Source of the DNA: an uncultured Bacteroidales bacterium
Lineage (GTDB): Bacteria > Bacteroidota > Bacteroidia > Bacteroidales > Muribaculaceae
NCBI GenBank assembly: GCA_900547755.1
Contig: URIC01000004.1
Location: forward strand, 1-64,000
Length of the DNA stretch: 64,000 bases
Direction: 5' to 3'
In this document: piece after piece, positions 54,494 through 63,431 of the stretch
Layout of the letters: each line of letters begins with the position of its first letter
How positions within the stretch are numbered: position 1 is the first letter of the stretch
The notes under the pieces: model-generated
Told to the model about the DNA's origin: nothing
The model's input: only the letters and a program-made list of their open reading frames with translations
The model's database searches: none
Translations under genes and position numbers: made by a program

Positions 54494-56221
54494 ATGAAGA
54501 AAGTTTTACTTATGATGACCGGTCTGGTAATGGCCGGTACAGCGTGGGCCGACTGGAGTGACCAGATGGGCAATCCCACACCTATATTCCCTGCAGGGAC
54601 CGGCAGTTATGCCATTGAGGTGGCCGTAGGCGACGACGGCGACATCTGGGCCGTGAATTACCATCCCAACCTGAAGGATGCAGACGATGAGTATGATATA
54701 GAACATGTGGTATATGAGTATCGCCTGCAGCATTTTGACAAGAACGGCAATCCTCTTTTTCCCGAGGACGGTATCCTTATTTCCGACTATGCCAACAAAT
54801 CCTATACCGTAGTCAGCAATTATATACACGTAGACAGCGAGGGCAACTGCATAGTCGCCGTTTCCGACCAGCGCAACGCTTCCGATATTGAGTGTTCCGT
54901 CACCGCTTATAAGGTATCTCCTACGGGCGAGCAGCTTTGGGGCGAGGATGGCGTGGCGGTGTCCGATGCCTTGCATCCCGCTGATTTTGTGGCATGTATG
55001 CGTCTTGTGGAGATGGATGACCATAGCATAGTCTTTGCCTGGCAGGAAAGTGACAGGGAAGGAGCCAGTAACGTATGCCTGCAGCGCATATCCAAAGACG
55101 GCAAGGCGCAGTGGGGGGCTTCGAAAATATGGAATGAGGGTCAGACCTGCACCTATCCCTATCTGGTGCCTTCAGAAGACAATACCTGCATTCTTGTGTA
55201 TGCCCGCACGGAATCCGCGATTCTCTACGCCGTGAAGCTCGATTTCGAATGTGAGAGCGTATGGGGCAAGGAAGTGCGTGTATATCGTGGCGGTTGGGGC
55301 TCGGTGCCTCTTTGGACACAGTTGGAGGTCAAAAGTTCCGGCGACGGCGGTGCCCTCATAGCCTGGAGCGATGACCGTGCCGGTACAAATATCGAATCCC
55401 CTTATATAAGTTATGTCACTTCTGACGGCGAGTTGGGTTTCGAAGGAATTTCAGATGAATCCGACTGCAAACTTTACTACGGTGAGGATGGCGTGCGCTC
55501 TCTCGGTGTCACGGCGGCCCCCGCATCCGACGGTTCAGGGTTCGTGGCCATGTGGCGTCTCGTAGGTGGCGGCAACCAGTCTTATCAGGGCATCATGGCG
55601 CAGAAGGTCAGCAAGAGCGGCGAACTCCTTTGGGGAGATGAGGCTGTTACCATTTTCCCTATTGATGTGGCTTCTTACGGTTATATGAGCTGTCAGCCCA
55701 CTACTGACGGCGGCATGATGGGTTTCTACGAGCAGTACTTCGCTTGGAATGACCAGCAGTGCCTGGCTGTACGCCTGGATAAGGATGGCGATTTTGTCTG
55801 GAAGGATGGCTCCATGGCTCTTTCTAAGGAAGGCAGGCAGGCCACATCTCTTGAGTCCCGGCTCCTTCCCGCTTCGGGTGCTTACCTGATTGACTGGACA
55901 GACGAGGAGACCGTCGGTACGGATGATGACGCTAAAAAGGTGATCACTTATGTTATGGACCGTTTCAATGAGGACGGCACCTTCGGTGACTCCTCCACAG
56001 CTGTGACTTCCGTAGAATCCGACAGCGCCGACCTCGTCTTCGACGGCGCGATGCTCCTTTCCTCTCTTGCCGACGGCACACAGGTAAACGTGTTCGATGC
56101 CACCGGTGCCCGTGTAGCCGGATACACTCTCGCGGCAGGCCGTGCCGAGGTCAATCTCCCCGCAGGCCTCTATATGGCTTCCGTTCCCGGTAAAGCGTCT
56201 GTAAAGTTCATCGTTAAATAA
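54494..56221 (+). CDS. Secreted propeller-like protein with T9SS-like tail
   Basis: 575 residues from the ATG at 54494; an ATG at 54488 would add two. Signal peptide 'MKKVLLMMTGLVMAGTAWA'. The body has repeated strands of the type 'GEQLWGEDGVAV', 'GKAQWGASKIW', 'GELLWGDEAV', 'GDFVWKDGSMAL', suggesting a beta-propeller of six or seven blades. The C-terminus ('VNVFDATGARVAGY', 'LPAGLYMASVPG') is a T9SS type A-like tail. No enzymatic residues recognised. The 243 bases upstream contain only a poor promoter match, so co-transcription with the Omp28-like gene is possible. The next gene is 12 bases downstream. Confidence 0.8.
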   Translation: MKKVLLMMTGLVMAGTAWADWSDQMGNPTPIFPAGTGSYAIEVAVGDDGDIWAVNYHPNLKDADDEYDIEHVVYEYRLQHFDKNGNPLFPEDGILISDYANKSYTVVSNYIHVDSEGNCIVAVSDQRNASDIECSVTAYKVSPTGEQLWGEDGVAVSDALHPADFVACMRLVEMDDHSIVFAWQESDREGASNVCLQRISKDGKAQWGASKIWNEGQTCTYPYLVPSEDNTCILVYARTESAILYAVKLDFECESVWGKEVRVYRGGWGSVPLWTQLEVKSSGDGGALIAWSDDRAGTNIESPYISYVTSDGELGFEGISDESDCKLYYGEDGVRSLGVTAAPASDGSGFVAMWRLVGGGNQSYQGIMAQKVSKSGELLWGDEAVTIFPIDVASYGYMSCQPTTDGGMMGFYEQYFAWNDQQCLAVRLDKDGDFVWKDGSMALSKEGRQATSLESRLLPASGAYLIDWTDEETVGTDDDAKKVITYVMDRFNEDGTFGDSSTAVTSVESDSADLVFDGAMLLSSLADGTQVNVFDATGARVAGYTLAAGRAEVNLPAGLYMASVPGKASVKFIVK

Positions 56222-56233
56222 AAACACGCGATT

Positions 56234-59113
56234 ATGAAGCAATTATTAGCAACCTTTGCTTTGGCGGCGCTCTCGGTGACGGCGGCACACGCTCAGGCCG
56301 TGTTGGGATACTCGGCCTCTCTGAGCCAGGGCGCATACACACCTCTGGAGAACCCCACGACAGTCTTCGACGGCTCTGTTTCGGATACAGACGGATGGAG
56401 TTTTCCACGCTATGTAATCGGTCTGGACGGTTCCGGCAATCCCGCCATTATCGAAGATGGCGATTCCGCTCCCGGTATGCCCATCGGGTTTGACTTCGAT
56501 TTCTGCGGCAAGACCTATACGAGCTTCCTTGTCAACCCTACAGGTTATATATACCTGGGCGGTTCGGAACCCATATCGTTCAATCCATATATGGGTCAGA
56601 ACTTCATGACATACGGCGGCGATATGTATATCGTGGGAGTCGCAAATTCCAACGGTGTCGGCGGCGATACCGACACTCGCGTCAGCTACAAGCAGCTTGG
56701 CTCCGGCAACGATGCCCGTCTGGTCATAGAGTTCGAGAATCTGTTGCTTGAGAGCGCCGAGAACTATGAGAAAGTACCTATGGACTTCCAGCTCGTGCTG
56801 TATAAGGATGGCCGTGTGGAGAATGTCTACTCCGGTTTCTCCGGTATTGCGCCTGTCGGTGACAAGCTGTCGGTGGGTATGGCATTGCGTGCCGGCAGTG
56901 ACTTCGTCTGTACAGACGGCGAGGGCAGTGAGCTGTCTCTGTCCCGCAATGCCCGCAAATTCTATACTTTTGCCTCCGATGCCTCCGACGGCGTCACTAT
57001 CAGCCTAAATGTGCCTGAAGACTGCGTTACCCCCTCGGCGCAGCCGACTGACCTGAAGCTGACCTCCACAACCTTTGGAATCACCGGCTCTTTTACACCC
57101 TGTGAGGGCGCCGACACATATCTGGCGGTATATGCCGAGGCCGGCAAGACTCTGGCCGTTCCTGCGGACGGAACCGTATATTCCGCAGGCGAGGAATTCG
57201 GCGAGGGCAAAGTGGCCTACGTGGGCGCCGGCACTGAATTTGAATTGTATGACCTGGCCGGCTCCACCGACTACGACTTCCGGGTATATGCGATAGGCTC
57301 CTACGGTTACAACGGTCCGAAATACAACACCGTTTCTCCCCTGACGGGCACAATAGACACCAAGCCTCTGCCGGTAGAGGATGTTGAGTTCTCCGACACC
57401 TCCCTGGACTCTTTTAGGATGAAGGTGACGCCCAATGCCGCAGACGATGAGATTGTGGTAATCTACAATTCTTATTGCGAGCGCAGCGCTTTCGGAGACC
57501 ACGGCCTGTTCGGCGATATTCCCGCCGACGCCAAGGCAGGTGATGTGCTTCCCGTGCCCGAGGGATACGAGAACGAGTGGAAGGACTACGAGGGTGTGCC
57601 TGAACCCGAGAACGCCGGTACTGTCGTCTACGTGGGCAAAGCAGGCGGAGACATCGACTTCTCCGGCCTCGCCGCCAATACCATGTATTATGTAGGCGTC
57701 TACACACGTAACGCCAAGGGAGAGCTTACCTCCGAGCCTCTGTACACAGGTTGGAGTACATATATAGAGAACCCGTATGACGGCAACACAATCATGTTCC
57801 CCCGCTATCGTATGCCCTACGGGTGGGAAAGTTCCGAGGACGGCCAGAATACATTCTCATTCAGAGACGATTTTTTCAAAAGCTATACATCGGAAGGTGC
57901 GAGTCAGGGCACTCAGTACATTCAGCAGTCGGCCCGTATCAACAGGGGTGACGCTGTCAATGGCAAGGAAGGCTGGGTTATCCCTATGGCCATAGATGTG
58001 AAGGACCGCCATGTCATGGCCAGGTTCGACTATTGTCTGGTTTCCTCCCCCGACCGTTTCAGCACCACACCCTACAACGATTGGGCCGAGGGCGATATTC
58101 TGGAAGTACGTGTCTCCGAGGACAACGGCCAGACATGGGTTCCCCTGACTTCCTACACCAACGCCGACCATCCCCGGCAGGAGGAATTATATTCTTATGT
58201 AAGCATCTCCGGCGATTTGAGCGACTACCGTGGCAAGACCGTGAAGGTACAGCTCTACTGGAAGACTTTCAACAATGCCGCTTTCGGCTCAAAGATGTTC
58301 ATAGACCGCTTCAGCGTCCTGCAGGCCGAGTTCCCCGAAGTGCCCGAGGTCTCCGTGGGTAAGATTACGGACAACAGTGCCGTGGTTGCCTGGACATCCC
58401 GTCAGACCGACTACGAACTCTCTTACAAGGTGAAAGGCGGCGACGTAACCCACATAGTGGAGGTCAAGAACGCCAAGACCTATACGCTGGAGGGCCTGGA
58501 GGCCAATACGGAGTATGAGGTGCTGGTGCGCGGAGCCCTCGTGGATGAGGCTACCGGCGAACAGACCGGTTTCAGCGAGTGGAGCGACCCCGTTTGTTTC
58601 ACTACCGGCGATTATCCCGCTGTCGATGCTCCTCGGAATGTGACTGCCGACACCGAGACTTTCGCTTCCTTAGGCTATGTCCGCGTAGCCTGGGACAAGG
58701 TGGACGAAGCCCTGAAGTATGAGGTGGCTTACCGTATGTCATCCGCCACTGAATGGACTTATGCCTCCACCGAGGAGACCAACTGCATCCTCACGGACCT
58801 TGAGGGTGGGCAGAATTATGTGGTCAAGGTCCGCGCTTTCTGCACGCACGACCGCGAGACTGCTTACTCGGCGCAGGTCCGCTTCACGGCTCCCGAGACA
58901 GTGGGTATAGAAGGTGTCGATGCCGACGCTGTGAGCGTGACGGGCGGCCATGGCTTCATAGCGGTTACAGGCGCCGGGGCTTCGATGGCCGTCGTCTGCG
59001 ACGCCAATGGCGCTGTGGTGGCTTACGGCGAGGCTCGCGCGCGTTATGAGGTCGCTCCCGGACTTTACATAGTGGCCATCGGCAACCGCACATTCAAAGT
59101 GGTTGTAAAATAA
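56234..59113 (+). CDS. Large secreted FN3/jelly-roll protein with T9SS-like tail
   Basis: 959 residues; signal peptide 'MKQLLATFALAALSVTAAHA'. The N-terminal ~230 residues form a beta domain ('FDFDFCGKTYTSFLVNPTGYIYLGG'). FN3-like modules follow (about 270-510), then a jelly-roll domain (about 530-700; 'GSKMFIDRFSVLQ') and two clear FN3 domains (about 705-795 and 805-890; 'LEGLEANTEYEVLVRG'). The tail 'GLYIVAIGNRTFKVVVK' is a T9SS type A-like signal. Predicted surface or released protein, with adhesion or glycan-binding possible but unproven. Operon with the 54494 gene. Confidence 0.82.
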   Translation: MKQLLATFALAALSVTAAHAQAVLGYSASLSQGAYTPLENPTTVFDGSVSDTDGWSFPRYVIGLDGSGNPAIIEDGDSAPGMPIGFDFDFCGKTYTSFLVNPTGYIYLGGSEPISFNPYMGQNFMTYGGDMYIVGVANSNGVGGDTDTRVSYKQLGSGNDARLVIEFENLLLESAENYEKVPMDFQLVLYKDGRVENVYSGFSGIAPVGDKLSVGMALRAGSDFVCTDGEGSELSLSRNARKFYTFASDASDGVTISLNVPEDCVTPSAQPTDLKLTSTTFGITGSFTPCEGADTYLAVYAEAGKTLAVPADGTVYSAGEEFGEGKVAYVGAGTEFELYDLAGSTDYDFRVYAIGSYGYNGPKYNTVSPLTGTIDTKPLPVEDVEFSDTSLDSFRMKVTPNAADDEIVVIYNSYCERSAFGDHGLFGDIPADAKAGDVLPVPEGYENEWKDYEGVPEPENAGTVVYVGKAGGDIDFSGLAANTMYYVGVYTRNAKGELTSEPLYTGWSTYIENPYDGNTIMFPRYRMPYGWESSEDGQNTFSFRDDFFKSYTSEGASQGTQYIQQSARINRGDAVNGKEGWVIPMAIDVKDRHVMARFDYCLVSSPDRFSTTPYNDWAEGDILEVRVSEDNGQTWVPLTSYTNADHPRQEELYSYVSISGDLSDYRGKTVKVQLYWKTFNNAAFGSKMFIDRFSVLQAEFPEVPEVSVGKITDNSAVVAWTSRQTDYELSYKVKGGDVTHIVEVKNAKTYTLEGLEANTEYEVLVRGALVDEATGEQTGFSEWSDPVCFTTGDYPAVDAPRNVTADTETFASLGYVRVAWDKVDEALKYEVAYRMSSATEWTYASTEETNCILTDLEGGQNYVVKVRAFCTHDRETAYSAQVRFTAPETVGIEGVDADAVSVTGGHGFIAVTGAGASMAVVCDANGAVVAYGEARARYEVAPGLYIVAIGNRTFKVVVK

Positions 59114-59148
59114 TATAAACCACTGATGGTTAATGATTTAGAATAGGA

Positions 59149-59183
59149 TTTAGGCCGCGACGATTTAGACGCGGCCTAAATTT
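59149..59183 (+). terminator. Terminator after the FN3 protein gene
   Basis: TTTAGGCCGCG (59149-59159) pairs with CGCGGCCTAAA (59170-59180), then TTT. Confidence 0.7.
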
Positions 59184-59226
59184 GCAGACGATACGGAAAT
59201 TTAGTGAAAAATTTATCCGAATAAGA

Positions 59227-59258
59227 TTTGTCTATCTACAGAAAAAGTGCTAACTTTG
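59227..59258 (+). promoter_or_regulatory. Orphan consensus promoter
   Basis: TTTG (59227-59230), 20-base spacer, TAACTTTG (59251-59258). No coding frame follows on this strand; the next gene (nudC) is on the other strand. Confidence 0.75.
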
Positions 59259-59261
59259 CAC

Positions 59262-59356
59262 TCGGAAAAACAAGAAAATAGATTACAATAGGCGAATGAT
59301 TAGTTAGTAAATTGAAGTTAGCGCGCCGGAGCTGTGAAGCCCCGGCGTGTTACATT
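59262..59356 (+). ncRNA. Candidate small RNA from the orphan promoter
   Basis: A transcript starting near 59262 would have ~60 A/T-rich bases, then a hairpin CGCCGG/CCGGCG (59324-59347, 12-base loop) with TGTTACATTTCTG after it. The only ATG (59296) opens a three-codon frame. Its 3' end would lie close to, or be antisense to, the end of nudC. No known family recognised. Confidence 0.4.
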
Positions 59357-59381
59357 TCTGTACCTGCCGTTTTCGGGTTTG

Positions 59382-60143
59382 TCAGTCTTGTCCGGCAATC
59401 CACTCGTCTATCAGGCTGCGGGCTATGCTCGGGGCTGCGGGCAGCTGCGGCAGGTTGTCCGCCGTGAAAAAGCCGCCCTCTGTCAGTTCCCCGTCGGCGA
59501 ATCGCAGCTCACCGCTCTCATAGTCTGCCGTGAACCCCATCATCAGTGAATTGGGGAAGGGCCATGCCTGCGAGCGTCTGTAGCGTATGTTCTTGACTTT
59601 CAGGGAGGTCTCCTCCATCACCTCGCGATGCACACAGTCTTCCAGGGACTCGCCGGTCTCCACGAATCCGGCTACCAGGCCGAAGAAGTGTCTGCGGAAA
59701 TTACGCGCATGTACCAACAGCGCCGCGTTGCCGCGACGCACCAGCACGATTATGGCCGGAGATACCTGCGCGAAGACTTCGTTGCCGCATGACGGGCATT
59801 TTTTGGAAATCTCCGTGTCGCGCACAAGGGGCTTGCCGCACACGCCGCACCGACGGCTCTGCCGGTCCCAGTGCATCAGCTCCGAAGCCTTGGCCGCCGC
59901 CCGGTAATCCTCCGGGGCCATACGCGGATACGCCTCGCGCAGGCCGATGAGTATGTGGGGAGCGGGGACATTCTCCGGCAGACTGACGCTAACGGCCCGG
60001 TAAGATGTCTCGTCCTCCTGTATGTGAAACTCCAGCGCTCCCGCCTCTGCGGTGGCGAACTCCGGCTGTGTACCGGGCAGGCAAAGACGCCCGTCGCGCT
60101 CTTCCATCAGCAGTTCCTTCCCGCATTTAAGTATATGTAACAT
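59382..60143 (-). CDS. nudC: NAD(H) pyrophosphatase NudC
   Basis: 253 residues. The zinc ribbon 'CGVCGKP' / 'CPSCG' (about 98-120), the Nudix box 'GFVETGESLEDCVHREVMEET' (split over about 157-180) and the NudC-specific 'SQAWPFPNSLMMGF' (about 191-204) are all present. It hydrolyses NADH and can remove NAD caps from RNA. Its promoter TAAATTTG lies at 60166-60173 on the minus strand. It is divergent from metK. Confidence 0.96.
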   Translation of the reverse strand: MLHILKCGKELLMEERDGRLCLPGTQPEFATAEAGALEFHIQEDETSYRAVSVSLPENVPAPHILIGLREAYPRMAPEDYRAAAKASELMHWDRQSRRCGVCGKPLVRDTEISKKCPSCGNEVFAQVSPAIIVLVRRGNAALLVHARNFRRHFFGLVAGFVETGESLEDCVHREVMEETSLKVKNIRYRRSQAWPFPNSLMMGFTADYESGELRFADGELTEGGFFTADNLPQLPAAPSIARSLIDEWIAGQD

Positions 60144-60165
60144 AGTCGTATGGATTATATTATTG

Positions 60166-60173
60166 CAAATTTA
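60166..60173 (-). promoter_or_regulatory. -7 element of nudC
   Basis: Minus strand TAAATTTG, 23 bases before the start codon. Confidence 0.6.
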
Positions 60174-60185
60174 ACACATTTTATA

Positions 60186-60215
60186 TTGCCGGACCAAAAA
60201 AAAGGCCTAATTTTG
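60186..60215 (+). promoter_or_regulatory. Promoter of metK
   Basis: TTG (60186-60188), 19-base spacer, TAATTTTG (60208-60215). Transcription from about 60219 gives a ~195-base leader that begins with the riboswitch. Confidence 0.65.
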
Positions 60216-60224
60216 CAGCCGAAA

Positions 60225-60277
60225 CAGACAGTGGACAAATTTGGCTGCTTGCAACCACTTGAAAAAATGCTAAAACT
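60225..60277 (+). promoter_or_regulatory. SAM-II riboswitch upstream of metK
   Basis: P1 is GTGG (60231-60234) with CCAC (60255-60258). The loop contains AAATTTGGCTGC and ends in the conserved TTGCAA (60249-60254). Downstream come an A-run and GCTAAAA (60269-60275), the strand that closes the pseudoknot. These are the conserved parts of SAM-II aptamers, in the right order and spacing. Placement just after the promoter of SAM synthetase makes biological sense: high SAM should lower metK expression. Possible expression platform: CAGGA/TCCTG stem plus five T at 60348-60373. The rest of the leader to 60414 shows nothing else. Confidence 0.85.
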
Positions 60278-60414
60278 GCAATCCCATACGCGCGGACCAT
60301 GTAGCCCGCTTTCCAGTATGTATGCACGATGGCGTTCCGGTTTCAGGCAGGATTGGCCGTCGTTCCTGTTTTTAAACAGCCTCATTTAGAAATACATACT
60401 TAGGAAAGAAAAAT

Positions 60415-61737
60415 ATGAGTTACTTATTCACATCCGAATCCGTAAGTGAAGGTCACCCCGACAAGGTGGCCGACCAAATCAGCGATGCGCTGTTGGACAA
60501 CTTCCTGGCCCGCGACCCTGCCAGCAAGGTGGCTGTCGAGACGCTCTGTACCACCGGCCAGGTAGTGGTGGCCGGCGAGGTGAAGAGCGAGGCATACGTG
60601 GACATCCCCGCTGTGGTGCGCGAGGTGATAGACCGCATCGGCTATAACAGGGGCGCTTACCGCTTCGACGCCGACAGCTGCGGCATACTCAGCGCCGTCC
60701 ACGAGCAAAGTCCCGACATAAGCCAGGGCGTGGAACGCGCCACCGACGAGGAACAGGGCGCAGGTGACCAGGGAATGATGTTCGGCTATGCCACCGACGA
60801 GACCGACAGCTATATGCCGCTGACGCTTGAACTGGCACACCGCTTCATGAAGGAGCTGGCCGAGATTCGCCGCGAAGGCAAGCAGATGACATATATCCGT
60901 AAAGGACGTCCCGTCTCTTATCTGCGTCCGGACTCCAAGAGCCAGGTGACCGTGGAGTATGACGACGACGGCACTCCCCTCCGTGTGCATACGATTGTAA
61001 TCTCCACCCAGCACGACGACTTCGTGAAGCCCGAGACCGATACCCCGGAGGCTGTACGGAAGGCCGATGAGGAAATGCTCGCCACTATACGCCGCGACGT
61101 ACGGGATGTGCTGCTTCCCCGCGTGGTGGCCTCGCTTCCCGAGCGCTTGCAGGCTCTCTTTGACGACCGCCTGCTCCTGCACGTGAATCCCACCGGCAAG
61201 TTCGTGATCGGCGGCCCCCACGGCGACACCGGACTCACAGGCCGCAAGATAATCGTAGACACCTATGGAGGCCGCGGCGCCCATGGCGGCGGCGCTTTCT
61301 CCGGCAAAGACCCCAGCAAGGTAGACCGCTCGGCGGCATACGCCGCACGCCATATAGCCAAGAACCTTGTGGCTGCCGGCGTAGCCCACGAAGTGCTGGT
61401 ACAGGTGTCATACGCCATCGGTGTGGCCGAACCGGTGAATATATTCGTCAACACCTACGGACGCTCCATGGTACCCTTCTCCGACACCGAGATAGCCGCG
61501 AAGGTGGCCGAGCTGTTCGATATGCGCCCGTACGCCATCGAGAAGCGTCTGCACCTGCGTGCCCCCATCTACAGCGAGACCGCCAGCTACGGACACATGG
61601 GCCGTACTCCCCGCAAGGTGACCAAGGAGTTCACATCCCGCTACGAGAACGGGAACCCCGTGAGCCAGTTCGTGGAACTATTCACCTGGGAAAAACTCGA
61701 CATGGTGCCGGCCATAAAAAAGGCCTTCGGCCTCTGA
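60415..61737 (+). CDS. metK: S-adenosylmethionine synthetase
   Basis: 440 residues, slightly longer than the ~385 of E. coli, as is common in Bacteroidetes. Family signatures are '[18 protein letters not shown]' (about 10-27), '[12 protein letters not shown]' (about 119-130) and '[20 protein letters not shown]' (about 290-309). It makes SAM from methionine and ATP. A SAM-II riboswitch in the leader points to feedback control by the product. REP-like hairpins follow the gene. Confidence 0.98.
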   Translation: MSYLFTSESVSEGHPDKVADQISDALLDNFLARDPASKVAVETLCTTGQVVVAGEVKSEAYVDIPAVVREVIDRIGYNRGAYRFDADSCGILSAVHEQSPDISQGVERATDEEQGAGDQGMMFGYATDETDSYMPLTLELAHRFMKELAEIRREGKQMTYIRKGRPVSYLRPDSKSQVTVEYDDDGTPLRVHTIVISTQHDDFVKPETDTPEAVRKADEEMLATIRRDVRDVLLPRVVASLPERLQALFDDRLLLHVNPTGKFVIGGPHGDTGLTGRKIIVDTYGGRGAHGGGAFSGKDPSKVDRSAAYAARHIAKNLVAAGVAHEVLVQVSYAIGVAEPVNIFVNTYGRSMVPFSDTEIAAKVAELFDMRPYAIEKRLHLRAPIYSETASYGHMGRTPRKVTKEFTSRYENGNPVSQFVELFTWEKLDMVPAIKKAFGL

Positions 61738-61803
61738 TGTAAAAGATTTAAAAAGCGATGGGGGCTGAGTCCAAATTAGACTCAGCCTCCTTATCCTTTA
61801 GTC

Positions 61804-61998
61804 CTTGCGGGTCTCCCGACCCGCAAGCCAATATTGTCAGGACAGTTACGTTTGTCACGGTTGCGGGTCAGGAGACCCGCAACGACTATAAACGACTATA
61901 CAAGAGTGACCGGGTTGGAATTTTCAGTCCTTGCGGGTCAGGAGACCCGCAAGCCATAGTCTATGTATATCCCCGGGGATACCTGCCGACAGGGCAGG
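61804..61998. repeat. Cluster of REP-like hairpins after metK
   Basis: Three strong hairpins share the arms (C/G)TTGCGGGTC and GACCCGCAA(G/C): 61804-61827 (loop TCCC), 61860-61883 (loop AGGA) and 61930-61953 (loop AGGA). A fourth, diverged one is CCTGCC/GGCAGG at 61982-61998. Copies 1 and 3 are preceded by AGTCC. This fills most of the 352-base gap between metK and the HdeD-like gene. An open frame across it is a by-product of the repeats. Confidence 0.8.
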
Positions 61999-62089
61999 AA
62001 ACCAGCCAACGGCTGAGAGTTTTATCGGACAACTATAAAACTCTTTAAGTCATTAAGTGTTATACTGATAAAATCAAAATTTAACTACT

Positions 62090-62656
62090 ATGAACAGCGT
62101 ATCTGAATTTAGAGTGACAGTCAATCGTTACTGGTGGATTCCCCTCTTTACCGGGCTATTGTGCATCGCGTTGGGAGTGTGGAGCTTCTGTTCCCCCCTC
62201 ACGTCCCTTCCCGTTTTTGCAGTCTTCTTTTCCTGCATCCTTGTGGTCGCGGGCATCATGAACCTCTCTTACGCCATCTCGAACCGGCGCCGGAACAACA
62301 ACTGGGGCTGGAGTCTGGCCATGAGTATCCTGGAACTTGTGTGCGGCGTATGGCTGTATTTCCTGCCTTTGCCCGTCTTGACCACCGTCTTTGTCTATGC
62401 CGTGGGGTTCTGGCTTATCTTCGCGGCCATCAATTCCGTTTGCGAGGCGTTTACCCTCTCGCGTCATGGCTGGGGCTGGACCATTCTCAACATCATTCTT
62501 TTGGCGGCGACGATAGTCTTCGCCTTCTGGTTCGTGACCGACCCGATTATGGGGCTTGAAGCCGGCTGGCTCTGGATAGGCATCTCCTTCATTACCTTCG
62601 GATGTTACCGTATAGGTCTCGCTTTCATGCTCAAGTCCATCAACAAAAGAGCATAA
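62090..62656 (+). CDS. HdeD/DUF308-family membrane protein
   Basis: 188 residues with six hydrophobic helices in pairs, as in HdeD ('YWWIPLFTGLLCIALGVWSF', 'WSLAMSILELVCGVWLYFLP', 'WTILNIILLAATIVFAFWFV'). HdeD of E. coli is linked to acid resistance; in Bacteroidetes the role is unknown. It stands alone after the REP-like cluster and ends at a very long bidirectional terminator shared with the lipoprotein gene. Confidence 0.88.
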   Translation: MNSVSEFRVTVNRYWWIPLFTGLLCIALGVWSFCSPLTSLPVFAVFFSCILVVAGIMNLSYAISNRRRNNNWGWSLAMSILELVCGVWLYFLPLPVLTTVFVYAVGFWLIFAAINSVCEAFTLSRHGWGWTILNIILLAATIVFAFWFVTDPIMGLEAGWLWIGISFITFGCYRIGLAFMLKSINKRA

Positions 62657-62660
62657 TCCC

Positions 62661-62733
62661 GTACACCTCTTAAAAACGACAACTGCCACGAAGCGCTATG
62701 CTTAGTGGCAGTTGTCGTTTTTAAGAGGTGTAC
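62661..62733. terminator. 29-bp perfect bidirectional terminator hairpin
   Basis: Bases 62661-62689 pair exactly with 62705-62733 around a 15-base loop, which itself can pair AAGC with GCTT. The central part, AACTGCCAC/GTGGCAGTT followed by GTCGTTTTT, makes a proper terminator on both strands. It separates the convergent HdeD-like and lipoprotein genes. Confidence 0.95.
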
Positions 62734-62738
62734 GCAGT

Positions 62739-63392
62739 TTATTCGTCCATGGGTATATACTTGTCCCACCAATATTTCTTAGCCTTGTCCTCCGGAATGG
62801 CTTTCAGAACCTTACGTGCGCATAGATTATACCCGTCCTCTCCCGGGTCCTTGAAATTATCATTATACATGTATTCTTCATGAACCACCATTTTATCTCC
62901 ATCCACGGATTCTATGTAGAACAGCAGATGTGGTTTATCTCCTTCTACATACACCATGCCGGTAGACGGGTCAAATCTGTAGGAATGAGTTATTCTCTGA
63001 TACGGCGCGTCGGGAGTTTGGCCGGGACCCATCATTCTGAAATCCACGTATTTTTCGTTGTCGAAATAATGTCCCTGATTATACACCCAACCGGTAAGCG
63101 CATAATCGGTGTAACTGTATCGATTCCCATCAGCGTCAAGCCAGTTCCATTCTTCATTGGCGGAATCATAGTCCCAGACCTTATTCAGGACCTTCTCCTC
63201 GAACTCCTCTTGGGATATGGAGCCGGCAGCCTTGTCCTTTTGCATTATATCGATGAAAACCTGTTCGGGTACATCCGGCTCGTCATCGTCATCGGAACAA
63301 CTGCCCAACGACACAAGTGCCACCGCCGCTAAAGAAATATAAGCGACTTTCTTCACGCGACGTAATTGTCTTTCAATTTTAATTGTTTTCAT
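62739..63392 (-). CDS. Surface lipoprotein, function unknown (217 aa)
   Basis: The signal ends in 'VSLGSC' (Cys32), followed by 'SDDDDEPDVPE', an acidic stretch like the surface-export signal of Bacteroides lipoproteins. The mature part is rich in W, Y and D ('DYDSANEEWNWLDADGNRYSY') and resembles small Bacteroidales lipocalin-like or DUF-type lipoproteins, but I cannot name the family. It is AT-richer than its surroundings. Consensus promoter at 63432-63462. Confidence 0.82.
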   Translation of the reverse strand: MKTIKIERQLRRVKKVAYISLAAVALVSLGSCSDDDDEPDVPEQVFIDIMQKDKAAGSISQEEFEEKVLNKVWDYDSANEEWNWLDADGNRYSYTDYALTGWVYNQGHYFDNEKYVDFRMMGPGQTPDAPYQRITHSYRFDPSTGMVYVEGDKPHLLFYIESVDGDKMVVHEEYMYNDNFKDPGEDGYNLCARKVLKAIPEDKAKKYWWDKYIPMDE

Positions 63393-63431
63393 ACTATATT
63401 ATTTAGGTTGTGTTTCCATTTTTGGATGTCG

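Noticed and set aside
60150..60389. Plus-strand open frame in the metK leader
   Set aside because: Spans the promoter and the SAM-II aptamer; no coding features.
61758..62048. Plus-strand open frame of 96 codons after metK
   Set aside because: Runs through the repeated hairpins; its protein repeats reflect the DNA repeats.
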